Positions 1-7,278 of a stretch of 53,032 nt of DNA are shown piece after piece. The stretch's first letter is position 1. The number at the start of each line of letters is the position of its first letter. The notes beneath the pieces are model-generated. The model was not told the origin of the DNA, searched no databases, and saw nothing but the letters and a program-made list of their open reading frames with translations. A program made the translations under genes and the position numbers. Origin of the DNA: Pseudonocardia sp. N23 (GTDB taxonomy: Bacteria; Actinomycetota; Actinomycetes; Mycobacteriales; Pseudonocardiaceae); assembly GCF_002583555.1 (NCBI RefSeq), contig NZ_BEGX01000115.1, positions 1 through 53,032 of the forward strand, read 5' to 3'.

Positions 1-192
1 CTCACCAACAACCCCGAGAAGCGCGCCGGGCTCGAAGGCTACGGGCTCACGATCAACGGCCGCGTCCCGATGCCTGTCCGCCCCACCCCGGAGAACCTCC
101 GATACCTGCGCACCAAGCGCGACCGGATGGGTCACGAGCTCCCCGGCCTCGGCGACGCCGCCGAGGGCGCCGCCGGCGGGGCCGGTTTCTGA
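1..192 (+). CDS. ribBA: RibBA C-terminus (GTP cyclohydrolase II part), partial
   Basis: The reading frame is open from the first base and ends with TGA at 190-192, so only the last 63 residues are present. The segment LTNNPEKRAGLEGYGL followed by GRVPM and NLRYLRTKRDRMGH is the typical end of GTP cyclohydrolase II, which opens the GTP ring at the start of riboflavin synthesis. In Actinobacteria this domain is usually fused behind 3,4-dihydroxy-2-butanone 4-phosphate synthase (RibBA), but the N-terminal half lies outside the window, so the fusion is inferred. A short Gly/Ala-rich tail follows the conserved part. The next gene is ribH, which catalyses the penultimate step of the same pathway. 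Confidence 0.9.
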   Translation, partial: LTNNPEKRAGLEGYGLTINGRVPMPVRPTPENLRYLRTKRDRMGHELPGLGDAAEGAAGGAGF

Positions 193-211
193 CCGTCGGG
201 CCACAGCTGTC

Positions 212-252
212 CACAGCGGCCGCGCATCCCGCAGGGGTGCGCGGCCGCTGTG
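212..252 (+). terminator. Long perfect hairpin between ribBA and ribH
   Basis: Bases 212-226 and 238-252 are perfect inverted copies (15 bp). The stem can continue inward through a T-G wobble and three C-G pairs to a 3-nt loop, giving about 19 pairs. No T-tract follows, as is common for terminators in high-GC actinomycetes. It sits 20 bp after the ribBA stop and 60 bp before ribH, so it could end the ribBA transcript or attenuate read-through into ribH. Confidence 0.7.
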
Positions 253-311
253 TCTCCGGGGGCTGCGGGGTGCGTGGCCGTCCGCGGGCGCGGCGGGGCA
301 GGATGGGATGC

Positions 312-794
312 ATGAGTGGTGAGGGACGGCCCGTCGATCTCGATGACCTCGGTGGCGCCAACGGCCTGCGCGTCGGGATCGCCGCGGCCAGCTGGCACGC
401 GGAGATCACCGACCGGCTGCTGGAGCGCGCGGTGGCCACCGCGGAGAAGGTCGGCGCGGTGCCGACGGTCGTGCGGGTCAGTGGGACCATCGAGCTGCCC
501 GTCGTGTGCCAGGCTCTCGCCCGCACCCACGACGCCGTCGTCGCCCTCGGTGTCGTCGTCCGCGGCGGCACCCCGCACTTCGAGTACGTCTGCGACGCCG
601 TCACCGCCGGCCTGACCCGGGTCTCCCTCGACGAGGGGGTCGCCGTCGGCAACGGCGTGCTGACCTGCAACACCGTCGAGCAGGCCGTCGACCGCTCCGG
701 TGCTCCCGGCTCGGCCGAGGACAAGGGTGCCGAGGCCACCGTCGCGGCGCTGCACACCGCGCTGGTGCTGCGTGGGCTGCGGGCCGCGCGATGA
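312..794 (+). CDS. ribH: 6,7-dimethyl-8-ribityllumazine synthase (RibH)
   Basis: RibH condenses 5-amino-6-ribitylamino-uracil with 3,4-dihydroxy-2-butanone 4-phosphate to give lumazine, the direct precursor of riboflavin, in the cytoplasm. The 160-residue length is normal for the family. Recognisable sites are W28 in the ASWH substrate-pocket motif, GTIELP at 58-63, GTPHFEYV at 86-93 with the conserved catalytic His89, and the late EDKGAEA segment. I chose ATG 312 because the protein then starts shortly before the first conserved strand. ATG 303 and GTG 237 are in frame, but the sequence added by 237 is Arg/Gly-rich and unlike RibH. The stop overlaps the next gene by 4 bp (ATGA), so the two are probably translated together. 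ribBA lies upstream beyond a strong hairpin. Confidence 0.95.
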   Translation: MSGEGRPVDLDDLGGANGLRVGIAAASWHAEITDRLLERAVATAEKVGAVPTVVRVSGTIELPVVCQALARTHDAVVALGVVVRGGTPHFEYVCDAVTAGLTRVSLDEGVAVGNGVLTCNTVEQAVDRSGAPGSAEDKGAEATVAALHTALVLRGLRAAR

Positions 795-1471
795 GCGGCG
801 GGGGCGGACCGACGATGGGGGCGTCGCAGGAGCGCACCGCCGCGGCGGGCGGTCCCACCGACGCCGGGAAGGTGCTCACGCTGCGCCCGCGCCGGGTGCT
901 GCGGCTGGCCTGGGCCGGGTCTGTCCTCGTGGTGGCCCTGTTCGTGGCCATCGCGATCGTGCTGCGCAACACCGACACCGGCGTGTACTTCCGCTTCGCC
1001 GACCAGGTCTCGATGGTCCTGCTCGGGCTGCTGATCGCCGCCGGGCTCCTGCTGCTGGCCAGGCCCCGGGTGCGTGCCGACGCCGAGGGCGTCCAGGTCC
1101 GCAACATCCTGCAGACCCGGTACTTCCCGTGGGGCGAGGTCATGGCCGTAGCGTTCCCCGACGGCGCCAGCTGGGCCCGGCTCGACCTGCCCGACGACGA
1201 GTACCTGCCCGTGCTCGCGGTGCAGGCCGTCGACCGGACGTACGCCGTCGACGGCATCCGCGCCCTGCGCGCGCTGCGTGCCGCGGCCCACACAGCGCCC
1301 ACCGCCGGAGGGCCCACGGCGCCCGCCCCGGCGGGCACGGACCCCGGCGCGACCCCTTCCATGAAGCCCGCCACGACCTCGGCGGCCGGCGACGCCGCCC
1401 CCGCCGCGGAGAACGCCGCCCGTCCCGTGACCGCCGACGGCCCGCCGATCGGCGACGCCGACCGGAACTGA
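791..1471 (+). CDS. PH-domain membrane protein next to ribH
   Basis: This is a 226-residue protein. After a polar start it has two hydrophobic segments (about residues 38-58 and 72-91) in hairpin arrangement, followed by a small bacterial PH-like domain (the RVRADAEGVQVRN ... YFPWGEV ... region, about 92-160). The tail from about 160 is a long Ala/Pro/Thr-rich, probably disordered stretch. A protein of this kind follows ribH in mycobacteria (Rv1417, from memory), so position and topology agree. Its molecular role is unknown. The 4-bp ATGA overlap with ribH suggests co-expression, but nothing in the sequence points to a riboflavin enzyme. Confidence 0.8.
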   Translation: MSGGGGPTMGASQERTAAAGGPTDAGKVLTLRPRRVLRLAWAGSVLVVALFVAIAIVLRNTDTGVYFRFADQVSMVLLGLLIAAGLLLLARPRVRADAEGVQVRNILQTRYFPWGEVMAVAFPDGASWARLDLPDDEYLPVLAVQAVDRTYAVDGIRALRALRAAAHTAPTAGGPTAPAPAGTDPGATPSMKPATTSAAGDAAPAAENAARPVTADGPPIGDADRN

Positions 1472-1585
1472 CGACGCCTGTTCGACCCGAACGGTTTCAG
1501 CAGAACCCTGACCGTCGGTGAGCGGGCCGGTACGGTGGTGCTCCGCCGGCGGAGCGGCCGGCCCGGCTGAGAGGTGGGTGGGTCG

Positions 1586-2293
1586 ATGTCCGCGGCGCCG
1601 GTACCCGCGGCGGGGCGAGCGCCCGCGCAGCGACCGCGCGCCGTCCTGCTCGACATCTACGACACGACGCTGCGCGTCGACGTGCTGCGCGCCCGGTTCG
1701 TCGACGTCGGCCGCCACGAGCTGGAGTGCGACGTCTTCCTGGCCCGTGCGATGCGCGACGGCATCGCGTTCAGCATGGCGGGCGCCGACGGGGCGTTCGG
1801 CTCCTACGTCCGCGAGGCGCTGCGGGCCACGACCGGCCACAAGCTGTCGGAGGAGGCACTCGACCATGTCATGAGCGGCTTCGCCTCGCTGCCCCCGCAG
1901 CCCGACGCGGAGCTCGCCCTGATGGCGCTGACCCGGGCGCGGGTGTCGGTGTACGCGTTCGGCTACGGCAACGAGCGGGTGCTCGCCGACGCGCTGGACA
2001 GGTCGGGGCTGCGGACCTACCTGCGAGGCACGATCACCGTCGACGACCTCGGCCGGCTCCGGCCCGCTGCGGAGGCCTACCACCACGGCTGTCGCGTCGC
2101 GCACACCGAGCCGGCGCGCACGGCACTGGTCAGCGTGCACGCCTGGGACATCCACGGTGCCGCCCGCGCGGGGCTGGTCACGGGTCTGGTCCAGCGCGGG
2201 GAGGGTCGGCCGCCGGCGACGATGGAGCAGCCCCACGTGCGGGGCGAGCGCCTCGACCAGCTCGTGGAGCGACTGCTGGCGCTACCGGCCTGA
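1586..2293 (+). CDS. HAD-superfamily hydrolase-like protein, divergent motifs
   Basis: This 235-residue protein has the haloacid-dehalogenase layout. Motif I is LLDIYDTTL at 21-29 with nucleophile candidate Asp23. A helical cap follows. The motif II region reads VYAFGYGNE where family members normally have a Ser/Thr-Asn-Gly. Motif III is RLRPAAEAY with Arg in place of the usual Lys. Motif IV is HAWDIHGA with Asp188. The HAWD-hGA pattern is closest to type II 2-haloacid dehalogenases, but the altered motif II makes the real substrate and even activity uncertain. ATG 1586 was chosen because GAGAGGTGGG lies just upstream at good spacing; an in-frame GTG at 1574 would lie inside that ribosome site. 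The gene stands alone and converges on the DUF2786 gene. Confidence 0.75.
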   Translation: MSAAPVPAAGRAPAQRPRAVLLDIYDTTLRVDVLRARFVDVGRHELECDVFLARAMRDGIAFSMAGADGAFGSYVREALRATTGHKLSEEALDHVMSGFASLPPQPDAELALMALTRARVSVYAFGYGNERVLADALDRSGLRTYLRGTITVDDLGRLRPAAEAYHHGCRVAHTEPARTALVSVHAWDIHGAARAGLVTGLVQRGEGRPPATMEQPHVRGERLDQLVERLLALPA

Positions 2294-2304
2294 CACGGGC
2301 GGGC

Positions 2305-3039
2305 TCACGACGCTCCTGCCGCCAGCCGCGGACCGCCGAGGTCGGCCGAGGCTGCGGCCCGGGCCCCGGCCCGGAAGCCGCTGCCCCGGTGGACGGCCCG
2401 CCGCGCCGTGGCCAGGCTCGGGTACGCGGCGGCGAACGCGCGCTCGACCGCAGTGGACCGGTCGGCCAGCACGAGCGCCGCACCCGGCCCCCCGTCGGGC
2501 CCGCGGTCGGCCGCCTCGTGCTCGGCCGCGCGCTCGGCGGCGGCGAGCCGTTCGTGGACCCGTGCGGCGTACCCGAGCAACCACGACCGCCGGTAGGCGG
2601 CGACGGACTCGCTCGGGTCGGGCGGACGGCACCGCGCCAGCTCGCGGGTGGCCTGCAGGAGCAGCGACTCGAACAGCAGCGCGACGCGTTCCCGGTCGGA
2701 CGCGTGCCCGAACACCGTGACCGCCGCGACCCGGCCCGCCGCGGCCCGGTGCAGCACCCAGCGGCACCGCAGGGCCGCCGCCGTCCAGCCCAGCAGACGC
2801 GCCTTCGCCGCGCTGTAGGGGTCCGACAGGGCGACCCGCGTCGCGCCGACGGGATCGGATCCCGGGGCCGCCGCCGCGAGCAGTGCCGCGTCGATCCCGT
2901 GCCGGGCGATGAGTTCGGCGGCCTTCGCGTTGTAGATGCGTGCCTCGGCCTCGGTGCCCGCCCGCTCGGCCTTGGCCAGCAGTTTGCGCACCCGGTCGGC
3001 CGGGTCGGCCGGCCGCCGTCCGGTGGAGCCCTCGGCCAC
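2305..3039 (-). CDS. DUF2786 domain protein
   Basis: The N-terminus carries the DUF2786 signature: RVRKLLAKAE, then EAEARIYNAKAAELIARHGID (residues roughly 16-50). The remaining part is helical and rich in Ala and Arg, with a second conserved-looking block (YRRSWLLGYAARVHERLA) near 150. Length is 244 residues. The function of DUF2786 proteins is not established; similar proteins occur widely in Actinobacteria and phages. It starts at GTG 3039 after an AGGAC-type ribosome site. An SOS-box sequence lies 31-46 bp upstream of that start and also upstream of divergent uvrC, so a DNA-damage link is possible but only inferred. Confidence 0.75.
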   Translation of the reverse strand: MAEGSTGRRPADPADRVRKLLAKAERAGTEAEARIYNAKAAELIARHGIDAALLAAAAPGSDPVGATRVALSDPYSAAKARLLGWTAAALRCRWVLHRAAAGRVAAVTVFGHASDRERVALLFESLLLQATRELARCRPPDPSESVAAYRRSWLLGYAARVHERLAAAERAAEHEAADRGPDGGPGAALVLADRSTAVERAFAAAYPSLATARRAVHRGSGFRAGARAAASADLGGPRLAAGAS

Positions 3040-3069
3040 GTCCTGCCCTCGTTTCGACCTGCGGAAAGC

Positions 3070-3085
3070 CCGAACCGACGTTCGA
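3070..3085. promoter_or_regulatory. LexA-type SOS box between DUF2786 gene and uvrC
   Basis: The sequence CCGAACCGACGTTCGA matches the mycobacterial/actinobacterial LexA consensus TCGAAC-N4-GTTCGA at 11 of 12 specified bases. It is 31 bp from the DUF2786 start and 90 bp from the uvrC start, in the only shared promoter region of the two genes. By this criterion either or both could be damage-induced. Whether LexA binds has not been shown here. Confidence 0.65.
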
Positions 3086-3159
3086 ACACGGGAGTCCTAT
3101 CACCTCCCGCCGACACAACCGCGAACCCCGGCGGGCGCGCCCGGGTACGACGGCAGCTC

Positions 3160-3165
3160 TACGCT
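3160..3165 (+). promoter_or_regulatory. Candidate -10 box of uvrC
   Basis: TACGCT fits the actinomycete TANNNT -10 pattern and ends 9 bp before the uvrC ATG, which would give a transcript with almost no leader. No convincing -35 element is visible, and the SOS box lies about 75 bp further upstream. Confidence 0.4.
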
Positions 3166-3174
3166 GGGGGAGCC

Positions 3175-5265
3175 ATGTCCGACCCCGCCACGTATCGCCC
3201 CGCCCCGGGTTCGATCCCGGACGAGCCGGGCGTCTACCGCTTCTCGGACCCGCGCGGCCGGGTGATCTACGTCGGCAAGGCGAAGAGCCTGCGCAGCAGG
3301 CTCAACTCCTACTTCGCCGACCTCTCGAACCTGCACCCGCGCACCCGCCAGATGGTCACGACGGCGACGTCGGTGGAGTGGACCGTCGTCGGCACCGAGG
3401 TCGAGGCGCTCCAGCTCGAGTACAACTGGATCAAGGAGTTCGACCCGCGGTTCAACGTCCGCTACCGCGACGACAAGACCTACCCCGTCCTCGCGGTGAC
3501 GCTGAACGAGGAGTACCCGCGCCTGCACGTGTACCGGGGGCCGCGCCGCAAGGGCGTGCGCTACTTCGGGCCCTACGCCCACGCCTGGGCGATCCGGGAG
3601 ACGCTGGACCTGCTGCTGCGGGTGTTCCCGGCCCGGACGTGCAGCGCGGGGGTGTTCCGCAGGCACGGCCAGATCGGTCGGCCCTGCCTGCTGGGCTACA
3701 TCGACAAGTGCAGCGCGCCGTGCGTCGGCACGGTGGACGCCGACGAGCACCGCCGCATCGTCGACGACTTCTGCGACTTCCTCGCGGGCCGCACCGACCG
3801 GCTGGTCCGGGAGCTGGAGCGGCGCATGGAGACCGCGGCCGACGAGCTGGAGTTCGAACGGGCCGCGCGGCTGCGCGACGACATCGGTGCCCTGCGCCGC
3901 GCCATGGAGAAGCAGGCGGTGGTGCTCGGCGACGGCACGGACGCCGACGTCGTGGCGTTCGCCGAGGACGACCTCGAGGCGGCCGTCCAGATCTTCCACG
4001 TCCGCGGCGGGCGGGTCCGCGGCCAGCGGGGCTGGGTGATCGACAAGGTCGAGCCGACCGACACCCCGCAGCTCGTCGCCCGGTTCGTCAGCCAGTTCTA
4101 CGGCGAGCAGGCGGCACTGGCCGGTGCGGCCGACGACGCGCACCAGCCGGTCCCGCGCGAGATCCTGGTGCCCGTGCTGCCGCCGGACGCCGATGCGCTC
4201 GTCACATGGCTCTCGGAGCTGCGGGGGTCGCGGGTGCAGCTGCGGATCGCGCAGCGCGGCGACAAGCGGGCGCTCGCGGAGACGGTGGCGCGCAACGCTT
4301 CCGACGCCTTCACGCGGCACAAGCTGAAGCGGGCGGGAGACCTCACGGCCCGCTCGGCCGCGCTGCAGGAGATCCAGGACGCCCTCGAGCTCGCCTCGGC
4401 GCCGCTGCGCATGGAGTGCATCGACGTCAGCCACGTGCAGGGCACCGACGTCGTCGCCTCGCTGGTGGTGTTCGAGGACGGGCTCGCGCGCAAGTCCGAC
4501 TACCGCCGTTTCGAGATCAAGGGCGGCGCGGAGGGCGGCGACGTCGCGGCGATCGCGGAGGTCGTGCGGCGGCGGTTCCGCCGCTACCTGCAGGAGACCG
4601 GTGCGGACACGACGAACGGTTCCGGCGACAGCTCGGCGACGGTGACGGGCCCGGTCGGCGACGAGGGGTCACGAACCCGTAACACCCCGGCGTCCGCCGC
4701 CGAACCACCCCCCATCACGGACACGGCGAGCTCCCCGGCCGCGACCGTCCGGACGGGCATCGACCCGACCACCGGACGGCCGCGGAAGTTCGCATACGCG
4801 CCGAACCTGCTCGTCGTCGACGGCGGGCCGCCCCAGGTGCAGGCGGCGGCCGAGGTGCTCGCCGATCTGGGCGTCGACGACGTCGCGGTGTGCGGTCTGG
4901 CCAAGCGCCTCGAGGAGGTCTGGCTGCCCGCCGATCCCGACCCGGTGATCATGTCCCGGACCTCGGAGGGCCTGTACCTGTTGCAGCGGCTGCGCGACGA
5001 GGCGCACCGGTTCGCCATCACCTACCACCGTCAGCGTCGTTCCAAGGGCATGGTGGCCTCCGAGCTCGACGGTGTCCCGGGGCTGGGTCCCTCGCGGCGC
5101 CAGGCGTTGTTGAAGCAGTTCGGTTCCGTGCGGAAGCTGCGGGCGGCCGGCGTCGACGAGATCGCCGCGGTCCCGGGCTTCGGTGCGACGACGGCGGCGG
5201 CGGTCGTCGCCGCGCTGCACGGGGGAGACCCCGGCGCCGACGGCGTGGCGGGGGAGTCGTCGTGA
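3175..5265 (+). CDS. uvrC: Excinuclease ABC subunit C (UvrC)
   Basis: UvrC makes both incisions in nucleotide excision repair after UvrA and UvrB have located the lesion. The 696-residue protein shows the GIY-YIG nuclease (GVYRF at 19, VIYVGKAKSLRSRL near 30-43). It has four cysteines C156, C171, C179 and C183, at the place where UvrC proteins carry a cysteine cluster reported to bind Fe-S. A UVR helix pair (ELEFERAARLRDDI) meets UvrB. The RNase H-like 3-prime nuclease follows (CIDVSHVQGTDVVASLVVF ... NLLVVDGGPPQV), then helix-hairpin-helix motifs at the C-terminus (GVPGLGPSRRQALL and VPGFGATTAAAVV). Unusual is a roughly 60-residue Ser/Thr/Pro-rich insertion at about 475-540, between the nuclease strands. 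The stop overlaps rapZ by 4 bp, beginning the conserved uvrC-rapZ-yvcK-whiA operon. Confidence 0.97.
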   Translation: MSDPATYRPAPGSIPDEPGVYRFSDPRGRVIYVGKAKSLRSRLNSYFADLSNLHPRTRQMVTTATSVEWTVVGTEVEALQLEYNWIKEFDPRFNVRYRDDKTYPVLAVTLNEEYPRLHVYRGPRRKGVRYFGPYAHAWAIRETLDLLLRVFPARTCSAGVFRRHGQIGRPCLLGYIDKCSAPCVGTVDADEHRRIVDDFCDFLAGRTDRLVRELERRMETAADELEFERAARLRDDIGALRRAMEKQAVVLGDGTDADVVAFAEDDLEAAVQIFHVRGGRVRGQRGWVIDKVEPTDTPQLVARFVSQFYGEQAALAGAADDAHQPVPREILVPVLPPDADALVTWLSELRGSRVQLRIAQRGDKRALAETVARNASDAFTRHKLKRAGDLTARSAALQEIQDALELASAPLRMECIDVSHVQGTDVVASLVVFEDGLARKSDYRRFEIKGGAEGGDVAAIAEVVRRRFRRYLQETGADTTNGSGDSSATVTGPVGDEGSRTRNTPASAAEPPPITDTASSPAATVRTGIDPTTGRPRKFAYAPNLLVVDGGPPQVQAAAEVLADLGVDDVAVCGLAKRLEEVWLPADPDPVIMSRTSEGLYLLQRLRDEAHRFAITYHRQRRSKGMVASELDGVPGLGPSRRQALLKQFGSVRKLRAAGVDEIAAVPGFGATTAAAVVAALHGGDPGADGVAGESS

Positions 5266-6155
5266 GCGCCCCGATCGACGAGACGGCCCCCGCGGGCATC
5301 GAGGTCGCGCTGGTCAGCGGCCTGTCCGGCGCCGGGCGGAGCACTGCGGCCAAGGTGCTGGAGGACCTGGGCTGGTTCGTCGTCGACAATCTGCCGCCCG
5401 AGCTGATCGCGACGATGGTCGACCTCGGGGCCCGGTCGCGTGGGGAGATCACCCGGATCGCGGTGGTCATGGACGTGCGCAGCCGCGCCTTCACCGCCGA
5501 CCTGGGTGCGGTGATCAAGGACCTCGACGCCCGCGGGTACAAGCCCCGGGTCCTGTTCCTGGAGGCCACCGACGCGGTGCTGGTCCGCCGGTTCGAGCAG
5601 GTCCGGCGCAGCCACCCGCTGCAGGGCGACGGCCGGCTCTCCGACGGGATCGCCGCGGAGCGCGAGCTGCTGCGCCCGCTGCGCGAGGACGCGGACCTGG
5701 TCGTCGACACGTCGACGATGTCGGTGCCGCGGCTGCGGGCGACGCTGGAACGCACCTTCGGCGACGAGCTGTCGCCCGCGACGCGGGTGACCGTGCTGTC
5801 GTTCGGCTACAAGTACGGCCTGCCGATGGACTCGGACCTGGTCGTCGACGTGCGGTTCCTGCCCAACCCGCACTGGATCCCCGAGCTGCGCGAGTTCACC
5901 GGCCGCGACGAGGCCGTCCGCGACTACGTGCTGAGCCAGGAGGGCGCCGAGGAGTTCATCGAGCGCTACCTCGAGCTGCTCGCCCTGATCGGCGCGGGCT
6001 ACCGCCGCGAGGGCAAGCGGTACCTGACCCTGTCGGTGGGCTGTACCGGCGGCAAGCACCGCAGCGTCGCGATCAGCGAGGAGATCGCCCGCAGGCTTGC
6101 CGGGGCCGAGCACGTCGTCGTGAGCGTGTCGCACCGCGACCTGGGACGCGAATGA
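5262..6155 (+). CDS. rapZ: RNase adapter / nucleotide-binding protein RapZ (YvcJ)
   Basis: This is a 297-residue P-loop protein of the RapZ/YvcJ family. The Walker A is GLSGAGRST at 20-28, with Arg where the general P-loop has Lys. VVDNLPPELI and the VLFLEATDAVLVRRF block follow. The C-terminal domain carries VLSFGYKYGLP, DVRFLPNPHW and the signature SVGCTGGKHRSVAI. In E. coli RapZ guides RNase E to a small RNA and senses amino sugars; in Gram-positive bacteria the role is less clear (nucleotide hydrolysis, cell-envelope control). The GTG start overlaps the uvrC stop (GTGA). The fixed order with yvcK and whiA supports a role in growth or envelope regulation. Confidence 0.95.
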   Translation: MSAPIDETAPAGIEVALVSGLSGAGRSTAAKVLEDLGWFVVDNLPPELIATMVDLGARSRGEITRIAVVMDVRSRAFTADLGAVIKDLDARGYKPRVLFLEATDAVLVRRFEQVRRSHPLQGDGRLSDGIAAERELLRPLREDADLVVDTSTMSVPRLRATLERTFGDELSPATRVTVLSFGYKYGLPMDSDLVVDVRFLPNPHWIPELREFTGRDEAVRDYVLSQEGAEEFIERYLELLALIGAGYRREGKRYLTLSVGCTGGKHRSVAISEEIARRLAGAEHVVVSVSHRDLGRE

Positions 6156-6162
6156 GCGGCCG

Positions 6163-7227
6163 ATGAGCGGGGGTCCGATGAACGACGGCGCGGGGCGCGG
6201 CCTGCGGGCCGTCGCGCTGGGTGGCGGGCACGGCCTGCACGCGACCCTGACGGCGCTGCGCCTGCTGGGCGACGTCGTCGACGAGATCACGGCCGTCGTC
6301 ACGGTCGCCGACGACGGCGGGTCGTCGGGCCGGCTGCGCCGCGAGCTCGGGTCGCTGCCGCCGGGCGACCTGCGGATGGCGTTGTGCGCCCTCGCCGCCC
6401 CCCTGCGCGAGCCGGGCGCCGGTGCGGCCGACCCGGCCGACCTGCCTGACGACCTGTGGGTCCGCGTCGTCCAGCACCGCTTCGGCGGCACCGGCGCACT
6501 CGCCGGGCACGCCGTCGGCAACCTCGTGCTCGCCGGCCTGATGGACGTCCTCGGCGACGCCGTCGCCGCGCTCGACGAGATGGGCCGCCTCCTCGGCGCG
6601 CGCGGCCGCGTCCTCCCGATGACGTGCGATCCGCTGACGATCGAGGCCCAGGTCACCGGCCTCGACGACGACCCCGCCGTCGTCCGGCTGATCCGCGGGC
6701 AGGTCGCCGTCGCGTCCACCCCGGGACGGGTGCGCCGCGTCTGGCTGCGCCCCGACCGGCCGACGCCGTGCCAGGAGGCCCTCGACGCCGTCCGCGACGC
6801 CGACGTCGTCCTGCTCGGCCCGGGGTCCTGGTTCACCAGCGTGCTGCCGCACCTGCTGGTGCCCGGACTCGGCGAGGCACTGGTGTCGACGGCCGCGCGC
6901 CGCGTCGTCGTGCTCAACCTCGCCCCACAGCCGGGGGAGACCGCCGGGTTCTCCCCGGAGCAGCACCTGGACGTACTCTCCCAGCACGCTCCCGCGCTGC
7001 GCGTGGACGCTGTGCTCGCCGACCAGGCGGCGGTACCGGTCCCCGACCGGCTCCGCCGAGCCGCTCGCACCATGCTCGTCCCGGACGGGACGGTGCACCT
7101 GGCCCCGGTGGCTGCGGATGATCCCGCGGCTCCGAGGCACGACCCGGCAGCACTCGCCTCGGCCCTGCGTTCGGTCCTGGTCAGACCGCGCCGGGCTGCA
7201 GCGGGAGCCGGCGAGAGGAGGACCTGA
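6163..7227 (+). CDS. yvcK: YvcK/CofD-like gluconeogenesis and envelope factor
   Basis: The protein starts with the family's nucleotide-sugar-binding loop ALGGGHGLHATLTALRLL and continues with VTVADDGGSSGRLRREL, LPPGDLRMALCAL and GHAVGNLVLAGLMD, all hallmarks of UPF0052/YvcK. Later blocks such as VLLGPGSWFTSVLPHLLVPGL and LAPQPGETAGFSPEQHLDVL also match. Relatives are needed for growth on gluconeogenic carbon and for cell shape, and bind UDP-sugars; some are phosphorylated by Ser/Thr kinases. Length is 354 residues from ATG 6163. An in-frame ATG at 6178, preceded by a G-run, is an alternative start. It lies 7 bp behind rapZ and about 50 bp before whiA. Confidence 0.93.
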   Translation: MSGGPMNDGAGRGLRAVALGGGHGLHATLTALRLLGDVVDEITAVVTVADDGGSSGRLRRELGSLPPGDLRMALCALAAPLREPGAGAADPADLPDDLWVRVVQHRFGGTGALAGHAVGNLVLAGLMDVLGDAVAALDEMGRLLGARGRVLPMTCDPLTIEAQVTGLDDDPAVVRLIRGQVAVASTPGRVRRVWLRPDRPTPCQEALDAVRDADVVLLGPGSWFTSVLPHLLVPGLGEALVSTAARRVVVLNLAPQPGETAGFSPEQHLDVLSQHAPALRVDAVLADQAAVPVPDRLRRAARTMLVPDGTVHLAPVAADDPAAPRHDPAALASALRSVLVRPRRAAAGAGERRT

Positions 7228-7278
7228 GGTGCGCACTCCGTGCAGCACGGCAGGACGTGAGGTCAGGAGGTGTCCCCG

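Noticed and set aside
53..2236. Very long minus- and plus-strand open frames opposite real genes
   Set aside because: At this GC content non-coding frames stay open by chance. Their products are Arg/Ala/Pro-rich without recognisable domains, and they lie across well-supported genes.
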